From Aureimonas sp. AU12 (GTDB taxonomy: Bacteria; Pseudomonadota; Alphaproteobacteria; Rhizobiales; Rhizobiaceae): a DNA stretch of 64,000 nucleotides. The DNA lies in contig NZ_BBWH01000022.1 in the NCBI RefSeq assembly GCF_001463705.1, positions 1-64,000 on the forward strand, given 5' to 3'. Numbering within the stretch: the first letter of the stretch is position 1; every line of letters starts with the position of its first letter. The translations under genes were made by a program, and so were the position numbers. The notes beneath the pieces were generated by a model that made no database searches, was not told the origin of the DNA, and saw nothing but the letters and a program-made list of their open reading frames with translations. Of the stretch, positions 56,483 to 64,000 are shown piece after piece.

Positions 56483-57751
56483 ATGCTGAAGTCCGTTCCC
56501 AAGACCGACAGTGCCACCGATGCGACGGAGGCGTCTTTGCCCTCGGGCGAGACCGCCAAATCCGAACGGGACGCACTCAAGCTTGAAGTGATCGCGCGCA
56601 AGGGCAGCGAGGCTGAGGCGAAGGCGCCGTCGCCCCCGGCCGCCGCTCCGATCACGCAGGCCCCGGCCAAGACCACGAAGAAGGGCGGCGGGCTCAAGAA
56701 ACTGGTGCTCTCCTGCGTGCTGCTTGCGGCGATCGGCGGCGGCGCCTGGTATGGCCATCACTGGTGGGTGGACGGGCGCTTCCTCGTGACGACCGACGAC
56801 GCCTATGTCTCCGCCGACATGGCGATCATGACGCCGAAGGTCACTGGCTATGTCGCCAGCGTGCCCGTGGTCGAGAACCAGACGGTCAAGGCCGGCCAGC
56901 CCATCGTCGAGATCGATCCCGGCGACTATGCGCTCGCGCTGCGCTCGGCCGAGGCCAAGATCGACACGCAGAGCGCCACGATCGAGCGCATCCGCGCCGA
57001 GCGCGCCGCCGCGGACGAGGCGGTCGCGGAAGCGCAGGCCAACAAGGTCGCGGCCGAGGCGGCACAGGCGCAAGCCGATCTCGACCTGCAGCGGGCCCAG
57101 AGCCTCGTGCGCTCCGGTGCGGGCGCGCAGGCCCCGCTCGACAGCGCCCGGTCGGCCCAGGCCGAAGCCAACGCCAAGGTCGCCGGCACGAATGCCGCCA
57201 TCGCCTCGGCCCGCGCGCAGGGCACCGTCCTCGACGCGCAGATCAAGGAAGCCGAGGCGACGGGGCGCGAACTGGCGGTGGACCGGGACGTGGCGGCGCG
57301 TAACCTTTCGTTTACGACGCTGCGCGCGCCCTATGACGGCGTCATCGGCAATCTCGCGGTGCAGCCGGGCGACCTTGTCTCGTCGTCGCGCCGTCTCGCC
57401 GCGATCGTGCCGCTCGACAAGGTGTTCGTCGACGCGAACTTCAAGGAAACGCAGGTCCACGAGATCGTGGCGGGCGAGAAGGCCCGCATCGAGGTGGACG
57501 CGCTGCCCGGCGTCGAGGTGTCGGGCACGGTGGTCTCGATCTCGCCGGCGTCCGGCTCGGTCTTCTCCCTGCTGCCCGCCGACAACGCCACCGGCAACTT
57601 CACGAAGATCGTGCAGCGCGTGCCCGTGCGCATCGCCATCGATCCGGCGGACGCCCATTCCGGCAAGCTGCGGCCGGGCCTGTCGGTGACGGTCTCGGTG
57701 GACCAGCGCACCGCACCGGGCGCCGCCGCCACGACGGCCGCCGCCGAGTAG
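56483..57751 (+). CDS. HlyD/EmrA-family membrane fusion protein
   Basis: A 422-residue periplasmic adaptor for an MFS exporter. It has a cytoplasmic N-terminal part rich in Lys, Ala and Pro and a single membrane anchor at about 73-91. The lipoyl-like half is TDDAYVSADMAIMTPKVTGY, then a coiled-coil hairpin of Ala/Glu repeats (about 155-270), and the second half FTTLRAPYDGVIGNLAVQPG. ATG 56483 follows GAGG; an upstream in-frame TTG lies inside the operator and is unlikely. The EmrB-type partner follows 83 bp later. Confidence 0.93.
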   Translation: MLKSVPKTDSATDATEASLPSGETAKSERDALKLEVIARKGSEAEAKAPSPPAAAPITQAPAKTTKKGGGLKKLVLSCVLLAAIGGGAWYGHHWWVDGRFLVTTDDAYVSADMAIMTPKVTGYVASVPVVENQTVKAGQPIVEIDPGDYALALRSAEAKIDTQSATIERIRAERAAADEAVAEAQANKVAAEAAQAQADLDLQRAQSLVRSGAGAQAPLDSARSAQAEANAKVAGTNAAIASARAQGTVLDAQIKEAEATGRELAVDRDVAARNLSFTTLRAPYDGVIGNLAVQPGDLVSSSRRLAAIVPLDKVFVDANFKETQVHEIVAGEKARIEVDALPGVEVSGTVVSISPASGSVFSLLPADNATGNFTKIVQRVPVRIAIDPADAHSGKLRPGLSVTVSVDQRTAPGAAATTAAAE

Positions 57752-57834
57752 GACCTGCGGGCGCGTCCCACGCGCGCTCGCCCTTACGCTCCATCGAACG
57801 CCGGCCCGACCGCGACCGGGAAGGTTCCGCGCCC

Positions 57835-59424
57835 ATGTCCAGCACAACAGCCGGTTCGACCCCTGCCGCCAGCGCCGCTCCCCCGATCGGCGACACCATT
57901 CCCATGCGCCGGATGCTGGCCTTCATGGCCATGGTGTTCGGCATGTTCATGGCGATCCTCGACATCCAGATCGTCTCGGCCTCGCTGGCCGAGATCCAGG
58001 CGGGCCTTTCGGCCTCGACCGACGAGATCGCCTGGGTGCAGACGGCCTATCTCATCGCCGAAGTCATCATGATCCCGCTCTCCGGGTTCCTCGCCCGGAT
58101 GCTGTCGACCCGCGTCCTCTTCACGCTGGCGGCGGCAGGCTTCACAGCGTCGTCGGCGCTCTGCGCCACCGCCACCAACATCGACCAGATGATCCTCTAC
58201 CGGGCGCTGCAGGGTTTCATCGGCGGCGGCATGATCCCGAGCGTCTTCGCGGCGGCCTTCACGATCTTTCCGCCCTCCAAGCGCGCCATCGTCTCGCCGA
58301 TGATCGGCCTCGTCGCGACACTCGCCCCGACGATCGGCCCGACCGTCGGCGGCTATCTCAGCCACGCCCTGTCCTGGCACTGGCTGTTCCTCGTCAACGT
58401 GCCCTTCGGCATCCTGGTGACGATCGCGGTCTGGAACCTCGTCGACTTCGACAAGCCGGACCTGTCCTTGTTCAAGAAGTTCGACTGGTTCGGCCTTCTC
58501 GGCATGGCCGCCTTCCTCGGTTCGCTCGAATACGTGCTGGAGGAGGGGCCTCTCGACGACTGGTTCGAGGACCGGGTGATCGTGGTGCTCAGCGTCGTGC
58601 TCGTGCTGGGAGCGATGCTCTTCCTGTGGCGGGCCTTCACGGCCAAGGAGCCGATCGTCGATCTCACCGCCTTCGCCAACCGCAACTTCGCCTTCGGCTC
58701 GCTCTTCTCCTTCGTCATGGGCGTTGGGCTCTACGGGCTCACCTACCTCTATCCCGTCTATCTCGGTCGCATCCGCGGCTACGATTCGCTGATGATCGGC
58801 GAGACGATGTTCGTCTCGGGCCTCGCCATGTTCTTCACCGCGCCGCTGTCGGGCATCCTCTCGAAGAAGCTCGACCCGCGCGCGATGATGGCGATCGGCT
58901 TCGTCTCCTTCGGCCTCGGCACGTGGCTGATGAGCGGTATCACCCACGACTGGGACTTTCGCGAACTGTTCATCCCGCAGATCCTGCGTGGCTTCGGGCT
59001 GATGATGGCGATGGTGCCGATCAACAACATCGCGCTCGGCACCCTGTCGCCGCAGAAGATGAAGGGTGCGTCCGGCCTCTATAATCTCACCCGCAATCTC
59101 GGCGGCGCGGTGGGCCTCGCCGTCATCAACACGATGATCAGCGACCGCACGGCGCTGCATTACGACCGTCTGGCCGAGCGCGTCTCGTGGGGCCGGCAGG
59201 TCGCCGAGGACCGGCTCGACGACATGGCGGCGACCTTCTCGGCGCGCGGTCTCGACGGGGCGGATGCGGCGATCGGGCAGATGGTGGCGCTGGTGCGGCG
59301 CGAGGCCAGCGTCATGGCCTTTTCCGACGTCTTCCTGGCGCTGACAGTCCTGTTCGTCGGGCTCTGCGCCCTGTCGATCTTCATCCGCAAGCCCGAGAGC
59401 GGCGTGAAGGTCGACGCCCACTGA
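57835..59424 (+). CDS. DHA2-family MFS efflux transporter, EmrB type
   Basis: A 529-residue 14-helix antiporter. Motifs are LDIQIVSASLAEIQAGL, WVQTAYLIAEVIMIPLSGFL, RALQGFIGGGMIPSVFAAAF and LAPTIGPTVGGYLSHALSW. With the HlyD protein it forms an EmrAB-like exporter that passes compounds across the inner membrane and periplasm to an outer-membrane channel, which is not encoded here. It is under the TetR palindrome upstream. It is clearly related to the DHA2 protein at 47648. Confidence 0.93.
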   Translation: MSSTTAGSTPAASAAPPIGDTIPMRRMLAFMAMVFGMFMAILDIQIVSASLAEIQAGLSASTDEIAWVQTAYLIAEVIMIPLSGFLARMLSTRVLFTLAAAGFTASSALCATATNIDQMILYRALQGFIGGGMIPSVFAAAFTIFPPSKRAIVSPMIGLVATLAPTIGPTVGGYLSHALSWHWLFLVNVPFGILVTIAVWNLVDFDKPDLSLFKKFDWFGLLGMAAFLGSLEYVLEEGPLDDWFEDRVIVVLSVVLVLGAMLFLWRAFTAKEPIVDLTAFANRNFAFGSLFSFVMGVGLYGLTYLYPVYLGRIRGYDSLMIGETMFVSGLAMFFTAPLSGILSKKLDPRAMMAIGFVSFGLGTWLMSGITHDWDFRELFIPQILRGFGLMMAMVPINNIALGTLSPQKMKGASGLYNLTRNLGGAVGLAVINTMISDRTALHYDRLAERVSWGRQVAEDRLDDMAATFSARGLDGADAAIGQMVALVRREASVMAFSDVFLALTVLFVGLCALSIFIRKPESGVKVDAH

Positions 59425-59427
59425 GGG

Positions 59428-59559
59428 CTACGGCATGATCGCGGAGCGGATCGCGTAGGCGACGGCCGAGAGGGCGACGAGCCCGGCGCACCACAGGAAC
59501 ACGAACCAGAGGATCTGGCGCAGGCGCAGCGGCAGGCGCTGGAACCGGTCGGTGAGCAT
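59428..59559 (-). CDS. DUF2474 small membrane protein of the bd-type oxidase
   Basis: A 43-residue protein (start MLTDRFQRLPLRLRQILWFV) with one membrane helix at about 16-38. It is encoded 17 bp downstream of the CydB-type gene, with GGAAGGG eight bases before its ATG. Position and sequence match DUF2474 proteins that accompany cyanide-insensitive bd oxidases and probably stabilise the complex as CydX does. It is below most gene-finding length limits. Confidence 0.8.
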   Translation of the reverse strand: MLTDRFQRLPLRLRQILWFVFLWCAGLVALSAVAYAIRSAIMP

Positions 59560-59576
59560 GGCGATGACCCTTCCTG

Positions 59577-60593
59577 TCAGTGCGAGTGGTGCTGGTGGTA
59601 GCCTTCGCCCTCGATCACCTTGCCGCGGAACACCCAGTAGGCGTAGCCGGTATAGGCGAGGATCACGGGGATGAGCACGGAGGCCCCGACGAGCAGGAAG
59701 ACGAGGCTGGTGTCGGGTGCGGCGGCCTGCCAGATCGTCAGCTCGGGTGGCAGGATGTTCGGGTAGAACGAGATGCCGATGCCGATGAAGGACAGGACGA
59801 AGAGCGTCAGCGCCGCGAAGAACGGCCGGTAGCTCGAGACGTGGTCGCGCAGCGCCGTGAACAGGCTCCAGGCCGCGAAGGCCAGGACGAGCGGGATCGG
59901 CGCCACCAGGAAGATCTGCGGAAAGCTCAGCCAGCGCGAATAGAAGGTCGGCTGCAGGAAGGGCATCCAGGCGCTGACCACGACGATCGCCAGGAGCGTC
60001 GCCACCGCCAGACCGCCGGCATAGCGAGCGGCCATCCGGTTGAGCGGACCCTCGGTCTTCACGATCAGCCATGTCGCGCCGAGCAACGCGTAGCCGACCA
60101 CGACCGCCAGCCCCGTGGTCATCGAGAAGGGTGTCGCCCAGTCGAACCATCCGCCGGCATAGGCGCGCCCCGAGATCTCGATGCCCTGCACGATCGTGCC
60201 GAGCGAGACGCCCTGCGCGAAGGCCGCGATCAGCGACCCCGCGAAGAAGGCCATGTCCCAGACGCCGCGCCAGCGCACCGTGCGGAAGCGGAACTCGAAG
60301 GCGACGCCGCGAAAGACCAGCGCCAGCAGCATCGCGATGATCGGCGCGTAGAGCGCCGGCATGACGATGGCATAGGCCAGCGGAAAGACCGCGAAGAGGC
60401 CGCCGCCGCCGAGGATCAGCCACGTCTCGTTGCCGTCCCAGAAGGGGGCGATCGTGTTGATCGCCGTGTCGCGGTTCTCGTGTCGCTTCAGGAAGGGGAA
60501 GAGGATGCCGATGCCGAGGTCGAACCCGTCGAGCACGACATAGGCGAGAACCGCGAAGGCCAGGATGAAGGCCCAGATGAGGGGAAGGTCCAT
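59577..60593 (-). CDS. cydB: Cytochrome bd-type quinol oxidase subunit II (CioB/CydB)
   Basis: A 338-residue subunit with eight to nine membrane helices. The first helix reads WAFILAFAVLAYVVLDGFDL with GIGILFPF, and DGNETWLILGGGGLFAVFP is the subunit II signature. It binds no haem but is needed for assembly and haem insertion. The His-rich C-terminus (YHQHHSH) is a local feature. It lies 11 bp after subunit I and before the DUF2474 gene. Confidence 0.95.
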   Translation of the reverse strand: MDLPLIWAFILAFAVLAYVVLDGFDLGIGILFPFLKRHENRDTAINTIAPFWDGNETWLILGGGGLFAVFPLAYAIVMPALYAPIIAMLLALVFRGVAFEFRFRTVRWRGVWDMAFFAGSLIAAFAQGVSLGTIVQGIEISGRAYAGGWFDWATPFSMTTGLAVVVGYALLGATWLIVKTEGPLNRMAARYAGGLAVATLLAIVVVSAWMPFLQPTFYSRWLSFPQIFLVAPIPLVLAFAAWSLFTALRDHVSSYRPFFAALTLFVLSFIGIGISFYPNILPPELTIWQAAAPDTSLVFLLVGASVLIPVILAYTGYAYWVFRGKVIEGEGYHQHHSH

Positions 60594-60604
60594 GGCGCGC
60601 TCCT

Positions 60605-62026
60605 TCAGATCGTCTGCGTCGGCGCGTCGTCGGGCGCCATGTGCGGTCCCGGCGTGATGCCGGCGGTGCGGATCGGCTCGCGCGGGTTGAGGCCCTCTTC
60701 AAAGACGTTCGGCGCATGGCGCATGTGGCGCAGGATGTAGTAGGTGCCGGCGCCGAAGACGACGAAGTAGACCACGATGAAGGCGATGAGCGAGGTGCCG
60801 ACGGCCGAGGCCGCGATCGGCGAGTGGCTCTCGGAGGTCCGCAGCAGGCCGTAGACGGTGAAGGGCTGGCGCCCGACCTCGGTGGTGATCCAGCCGCAGA
60901 GCACGGCCACGAAGCCCATCGGCCCCATCGCCACCATCGCCCGCTGCAGCCAGGGCGCGTCGTAGATCGAGCCCTTGTAGCGGCGCCACAGGCTCCAGAC
61001 GCCGATGCCGAGCATGGCGAAGCCGATCGCCACCATGATGCGGAAGGTGAAGAAGACGATCCAGACGTTCGGCCAGTCCTCGCGCGGGAACTCGTTGAGG
61101 CCCTTCACCTCGCCGTCGAGCGAGTGGGTGAGGATGAGCGAGCCGATCCGCGGAATGGCGATGGCCGACCGCATCGTGCCCGCTTCCATGTCGGGAATGC
61201 CGAACAGCGTCAGCGGCATGCCGCCGTCGCGATTGGTCTCGAAATGGCCCTCCATCGCCGCGACCTTGGCGGGCTGGTGCTCCAGCGTGTTGAGGCCGTG
61301 GGCATCGCCCGCGAAGATCTGGATCGGGGCGATCACGGTGGCCATCCACAGCGCCATCGAGAACATCAGCCGCGCCGAGGCGTTGCCGCGATCGCGCAGG
61401 AGATGGAACGCCCCGACTGCGCCCACCACGAAGGCGGTCGTGAGATAGGCGGCCAGCACCATGTGGACGAGGCGGTAGGGGAAGGACGGGTTGAAGACGA
61501 TCGCCCACCAGTCCTCGGGAATGAACTGCCCGTTGGCAGCGATCGCGTAGCCCGCCGGGGTCTGCATCCAGGAATTGACCGAGAGGATCCAGAAGGCCGA
61601 GCCGAGCGTGCCCACCGCCACCATCAGCGTGGCGAAGAAGTGCAGGCCCTTGCCGACCCGGTTGAGCCCGAACAGCATGACGCCGAGGAACCCGGCTTCG
61701 AGGAAGAAGGCCGAGAGCACCTCGTAGGCCATCATCGGCCCGAGGATCGGCCCGGTCTTGTCGGCATAGACTGACCAGTTGGTGCCGAACTGGTAGCTCA
61801 TGACGATGCCCGAGACGACGCCCATGGCGAAGGACACGGCGAAGATCTTCAGCCAGTACTGGAAGGTCGTGAGGTAGACGCGCCGGCCGGTCGCCAGCCA
61901 AAGGCCGTTGAGCACCGCCAGATAGGAGGCGAGGCCGATCGTGAAGGCGGGAAAGATGATGTGGAAGGAGATCGTGAACCCGAACTGGATGCGGGCCAGA
62001 AGCACCGGATCGAAGCCTTCGAACAT
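60605..62026 (-). CDS. cydA: Cytochrome bd-type quinol oxidase subunit I (CioA/CydA)
   Basis: Oxidises quinol and reduces oxygen to water at the inner membrane. The 473-residue protein has the haem ligand His22 (FTISFHIIFPAF), ILSVNSWMQTPAGY, the quinol motif GRQPFTVYGLLRT (the usual GRQPW with Phe), and nine or so helices. The short Q-loop and length put it in the CIO (cyanide-insensitive) branch. ATG 62026 aligns with the family start; the long upstream frame is not coding. It leads the cydA-cydB-DUF2474 operon. The 330-bp gap upstream shows TTGCGGCGCAA (62172-62182) but no gene. Confidence 0.95.
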   Translation of the reverse strand: MFEGFDPVLLARIQFGFTISFHIIFPAFTIGLASYLAVLNGLWLATGRRVYLTTFQYWLKIFAVSFAMGVVSGIVMSYQFGTNWSVYADKTGPILGPMMAYEVLSAFFLEAGFLGVMLFGLNRVGKGLHFFATLMVAVGTLGSAFWILSVNSWMQTPAGYAIAANGQFIPEDWWAIVFNPSFPYRLVHMVLAAYLTTAFVVGAVGAFHLLRDRGNASARLMFSMALWMATVIAPIQIFAGDAHGLNTLEHQPAKVAAMEGHFETNRDGGMPLTLFGIPDMEAGTMRSAIAIPRIGSLILTHSLDGEVKGLNEFPREDWPNVWIVFFTFRIMVAIGFAMLGIGVWSLWRRYKGSIYDAPWLQRAMVAMGPMGFVAVLCGWITTEVGRQPFTVYGLLRTSESHSPIAASAVGTSLIAFIVVYFVVFGAGTYYILRHMRHAPNVFEEGLNPREPIRTAGITPGPHMAPDDAPTQTI

Positions 62027-62357
62027 GGGACCGTCACCTTCGCATGGACCGCGAGCCGGCAAAGGCGGCGGTCTCGTCTCTCGTGCCTGACATAGCGGGG
62101 CCGGCGCCCGGAACAAACGTCTCGCGACCATTTGCGCGCCGGGGCGCTCCTTCCCTGCCGAGCCGTGACTTTTGCGGCGCAACATTGCAGGCTTGGACGA
62201 CATCTGGGCTGTCGGTCGCCGCGCGGCAACGCGCGTTTTGTCCAAGCGGTACGGCGGTTCGTCTGTACCTGCGCGTCCGAGCCGTCCGTGATAGAGCGGA
62301 AAAGGCATGGCCGCCTCGCCGGCGAGCGGCCGCCGGACCTTGGGAGGAGGACCCCGC

Positions 62358-63044
62358 ATGAAGCGTTCCCGCGTCAACGAGCTCCTGCGATCGGGCGAGG
62401 CGTTCATCCGTTCGTTCGGCTATGCGCTGCCGCCCTTCGCCGCTTGGTCGCCGGCCGAGATGCGAGCGCGGCGCGACGCCGCCGGGATGATCGTCGAGCG
62501 GGGGCTGGGCTGGGACGTCACCGATTTCGGCGGCGGCGATTTCGACCGGCTCGGCCTGTTCCTCTTCACGACCCGCAACGGCCATGCTGCCGATCTCAAG
62601 TCGGGCCGCGGCATGCTCTATGCCGAGAAGATCATGATTGCTCGCCGCGACCAGCTGACGCCGATGCATCGCCACGACCTCAAGGCCGAAGACATCGTCA
62701 ACCGCGGCGGCGCGACGCTGGCGTTGCAGCTCTTCACCGCCGCGCCCGACGGCGCGATCGACGAGGCTCTGCCGGTGCGGGTCGTGGCGGACGGTCTTGC
62801 CCGCACGATGAAGGGCGGCGACATCCTGACCCTCTCGCCCGGCGAAAGCGTCACGCTGATGCCCCGCGTCGACTGGCATGCCTTCTGGGGCGAGGGCGGC
62901 GACGTGCTGATCGGCGAGGTCTCGACGGTCAACGACGACCAGGGCGACAATGTCTTCCGCGACCCCGTCGGTCGCTTCGCTGAGATCGAAGAGGACGACG
63001 AGCCGCGGCGCCTCCTCGTCTCCGACTACGAGAGATGGCTGTGA
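62358..63044 (+). CDS. D-lyxose/D-mannose-type sugar isomerase (cupin)
   Basis: A 228-residue cupin isomerase of the D-lyxose ketol-isomerase family. The metal ligands read His104, His106, Glu111 ([11 protein letters not shown]) and His174 ([20 protein letters not shown]), as in EcLI and related enzymes that interconvert D-lyxose and D-xylulose. The ATG follows GGGAGGAGGACCCCGC, a strong ribosome site. It has no sugar-pathway partner next to it. It is divergent from the cytochrome operon. Confidence 0.85.
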   Translation: MKRSRVNELLRSGEAFIRSFGYALPPFAAWSPAEMRARRDAAGMIVERGLGWDVTDFGGGDFDRLGLFLFTTRNGHAADLKSGRGMLYAEKIMIARRDQLTPMHRHDLKAEDIVNRGGATLALQLFTAAPDGAIDEALPVRVVADGLARTMKGGDILTLSPGESVTLMPRVDWHAFWGEGGDVLIGEVSTVNDDQGDNVFRDPVGRFAEIEEDDEPRRLLVSDYERWL

Positions 63045-63082
63045 GGCGCCGATCGGCCACGGGACGAAGGGAGCCCGCGAGG

Positions 63083-63535
63083 ATGACGGGATCGACGATC
63101 GAGGGCCGGTGCCGCTGCGAGCGAACGCGGTTTCGTGTCTCCGGCGCGCCGCTGATGACGATGGCCTGCCATTGCACGGGCTGCCGGAAGATGACGGCGA
63201 GCGCCTTTTCGCTGTCCTCGCTCTTTGCAAGCGAGGCTTTCGCGGTGACGGAAGGCGAGCCCGCGATCGGCGGCCTGCACGGCGCGACGCGGCACTTCTT
63301 CTGCCCGCACTGCATGAGCTGGCTCTTCACCCGGCCCGAGGGCCTGGACGATTTCGTCATGGTGCGTGCCGCGATGCTGGACGATGCCGGCACCTACCGG
63401 CCCTTCGCCGAGACCTTCACGAGCGAGAAGCTGCCCTGGGTCTCGACACCGGCCGTCCACAGCTTCGAGCGGTTTCCGGCGCCCGAGGCTTTTCCGGCGC
63501 TGCTGGAGGACTATGCCCGGCGCGCCGGACCCTGA
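63083..63535 (+). CDS. GFA-family (glutathione-dependent formaldehyde-activating type) zinc protein
   Basis: A 150-residue zinc-binding protein. Cys residues sit at 10, 12, 29, 31, 34, 74 and 77 ([19 protein letters not shown]), the two-site pattern of the GFA/CENP-V fold. Despite the name, most members have no shown activity on formaldehyde. ATG 63083 aligns with the start of the fold. It begins 38 bp after the isomerase gene, so the two may share a transcript. Confidence 0.88.
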   Translation: MTGSTIEGRCRCERTRFRVSGAPLMTMACHCTGCRKMTASAFSLSSLFASEAFAVTEGEPAIGGLHGATRHFFCPHCMSWLFTRPEGLDDFVMVRAAMLDDAGTYRPFAETFTSEKLPWVSTPAVHSFERFPAPEAFPALLEDYARRAGP

Positions 63536-63571
63536 ACTCGGTGCCGCTCCGGATCGGCGCCCCGAACGAAA

Positions 63572-63608
63572 CGATGCGGCGAGCCCCGCAAGGGAACGCG
63601 CCGCATCG
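63572..63608. terminator. Bidirectional stem-loop between convergent genes
   Basis: CGATGCGGCG and CGCCGCATCG form a perfect 10-bp stem with a 17-base loop, midway between the GFA gene and the convergent chemotaxis receptor gene. It can serve either transcript. A T-run is lacking on both sides. Confidence 0.6.
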
Positions 63609-63633
63609 AACGGTTCGATCGAGGCCGAAAGGC

Positions 63634-64000
63634 TCAGGCGCTCATCTTCTCGAAGCTCTGGTCCAGATCGAGGGCGAAGCCGCCGTCGCGGGTCTTACCG
63701 ACGGGAGCGACGGGGGCAGGCTTGGTGGGCGCCGTGAAGCTCTGCGCGCGGGCCTGGAGGGTGCGCACGTCGGACCGGGCCGGGGCCGGGGCCGGCGTCG
63801 CGCTCTTGCGCGAGGACGTCGTCTTGGCGGGCAGGGCGACGACCTTGGCGGTGCCGAGATCGAAGAAGCCGGCCCGCTCCTCGAGGCGGATCGCCTCGGC
63901 CGAGAGCTGCTCGGCGGTGGCCGACATCTCGTTGGCGGCGCCGCTGTTGGCCTGCGTCACCTCGTCGAGCTGGGTGATGGCGTTGACCGTCTGCTGCGTA
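63634..64000 (-). CDS. Methyl-accepting chemotaxis protein, C-terminal fragment
   Basis: The gene enters from the right edge. The visible part starts in the signalling coiled coil (TVNAITQLDEVTQANSGAAN, then EMSATAEQLSAEA), a standard receptor sequence with methylation-helix character. A poorly conserved tail of about 85 residues rich in Ala, Pro and Thr ends in SFEKMSA. No CheR-binding pentapeptide is visible at the end. Sensor and membrane parts are outside the window. Confidence 0.88.
   Translation of the reverse strand, partial: TQQTVNAITQLDEVTQANSGAANEMSATAEQLSAEAIRLEERAGFFDLGTAKVVALPAKTTSSRKSATPAPAPARSDVRTLQARAQSFTAPTKPAPVAPVGKTRDGGFALDLDQSFEKMSA

Overview
The window is GC-rich chromosomal DNA from an alphaproteobacterium, most likely of the Hyphomicrobiales (rhizobial) type. 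The reasons are the rpmH-rnpA-yidC-engB core block, a complete histidine-utilisation locus of the HutF/HutG (two-step) kind with HutC repressors, the many solute-binding ABC transporters, and frequent ATGA/GTGA stop-start overlaps. A family-level guess such as Aurantimonadaceae is inference only. No insertion sequence, phage, CRISPR array or plasmid signature was seen.

Layout. 1-7316 (minus strand): a polyamine-type ABC transporter, read A-B-C-D with the binding-protein gene cut by the window edge. Upstream lie an amidohydrolase, a serine hydrolase and two decayed genes: a short secreted-protein remnant and an amidase with an internal deletion. A LysR regulator (7459-8415) diverges from the amidase. 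8966-13156: a DedA protein, a secreted phytase/esterase-like protein behind a candidate Pho box, and an alpha/beta hydrolase with an Asp nucleophile. 13317-17070: a ribose-type sugar ABC transporter.

17132-36509 is a histidine/imidazole catabolic island. It holds a ureohydrolase, hutH, a polar amino-acid ABC transporter (binding protein, two permeases, ATPase), a first HutC-type repressor, a four-gene oxidative operon (Rieske oxygenase, its reductase, HisC-like aminotransferase, FAD 2-hydroxyacid dehydrogenase) with a divergent LysR gene, a second HutC repressor, and hutF-hutI-hutG-hutU-hutD. HutC-like TGTATAGRCA boxes stand before hutH and before hutF. Together these genes import histidine or urocanate, deaminate and hydrate it, open the ring, and deiminate and deformylate the product to glutamate. 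The oxidative operon may feed modified imidazoles into the route.

36543-38447 holds an ABC1-family kinase and a DUF1294 membrane protein. 38489-47201 is an uncharacterised sugar/polyol module: PfkB kinase, GlpD-like flavoprotein and zinc dehydrogenase on one strand, a ribose-type ABC transporter and SorC regulator on the other, with repeated CAAATG-type half sites between. 47299-51455 carries a small HNH-like protein, a DHA2 efflux protein, tRNA-Arg(ACG) and an orphan histidine kinase. 51821-55655 is the core block rpmH-rnpA-yidC-acetyltransferase-engB. 55675-59424 is a TetR-controlled EmrAB-type efflux pair with a 25-bp perfect operator palindrome. 59428-62026 encodes a CIO-type cytochrome bd oxidase with a DUF2474 small subunit. 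The right end has a D-lyxose isomerase-like protein, a GFA protein and the C-terminus of a chemotaxis receptor.
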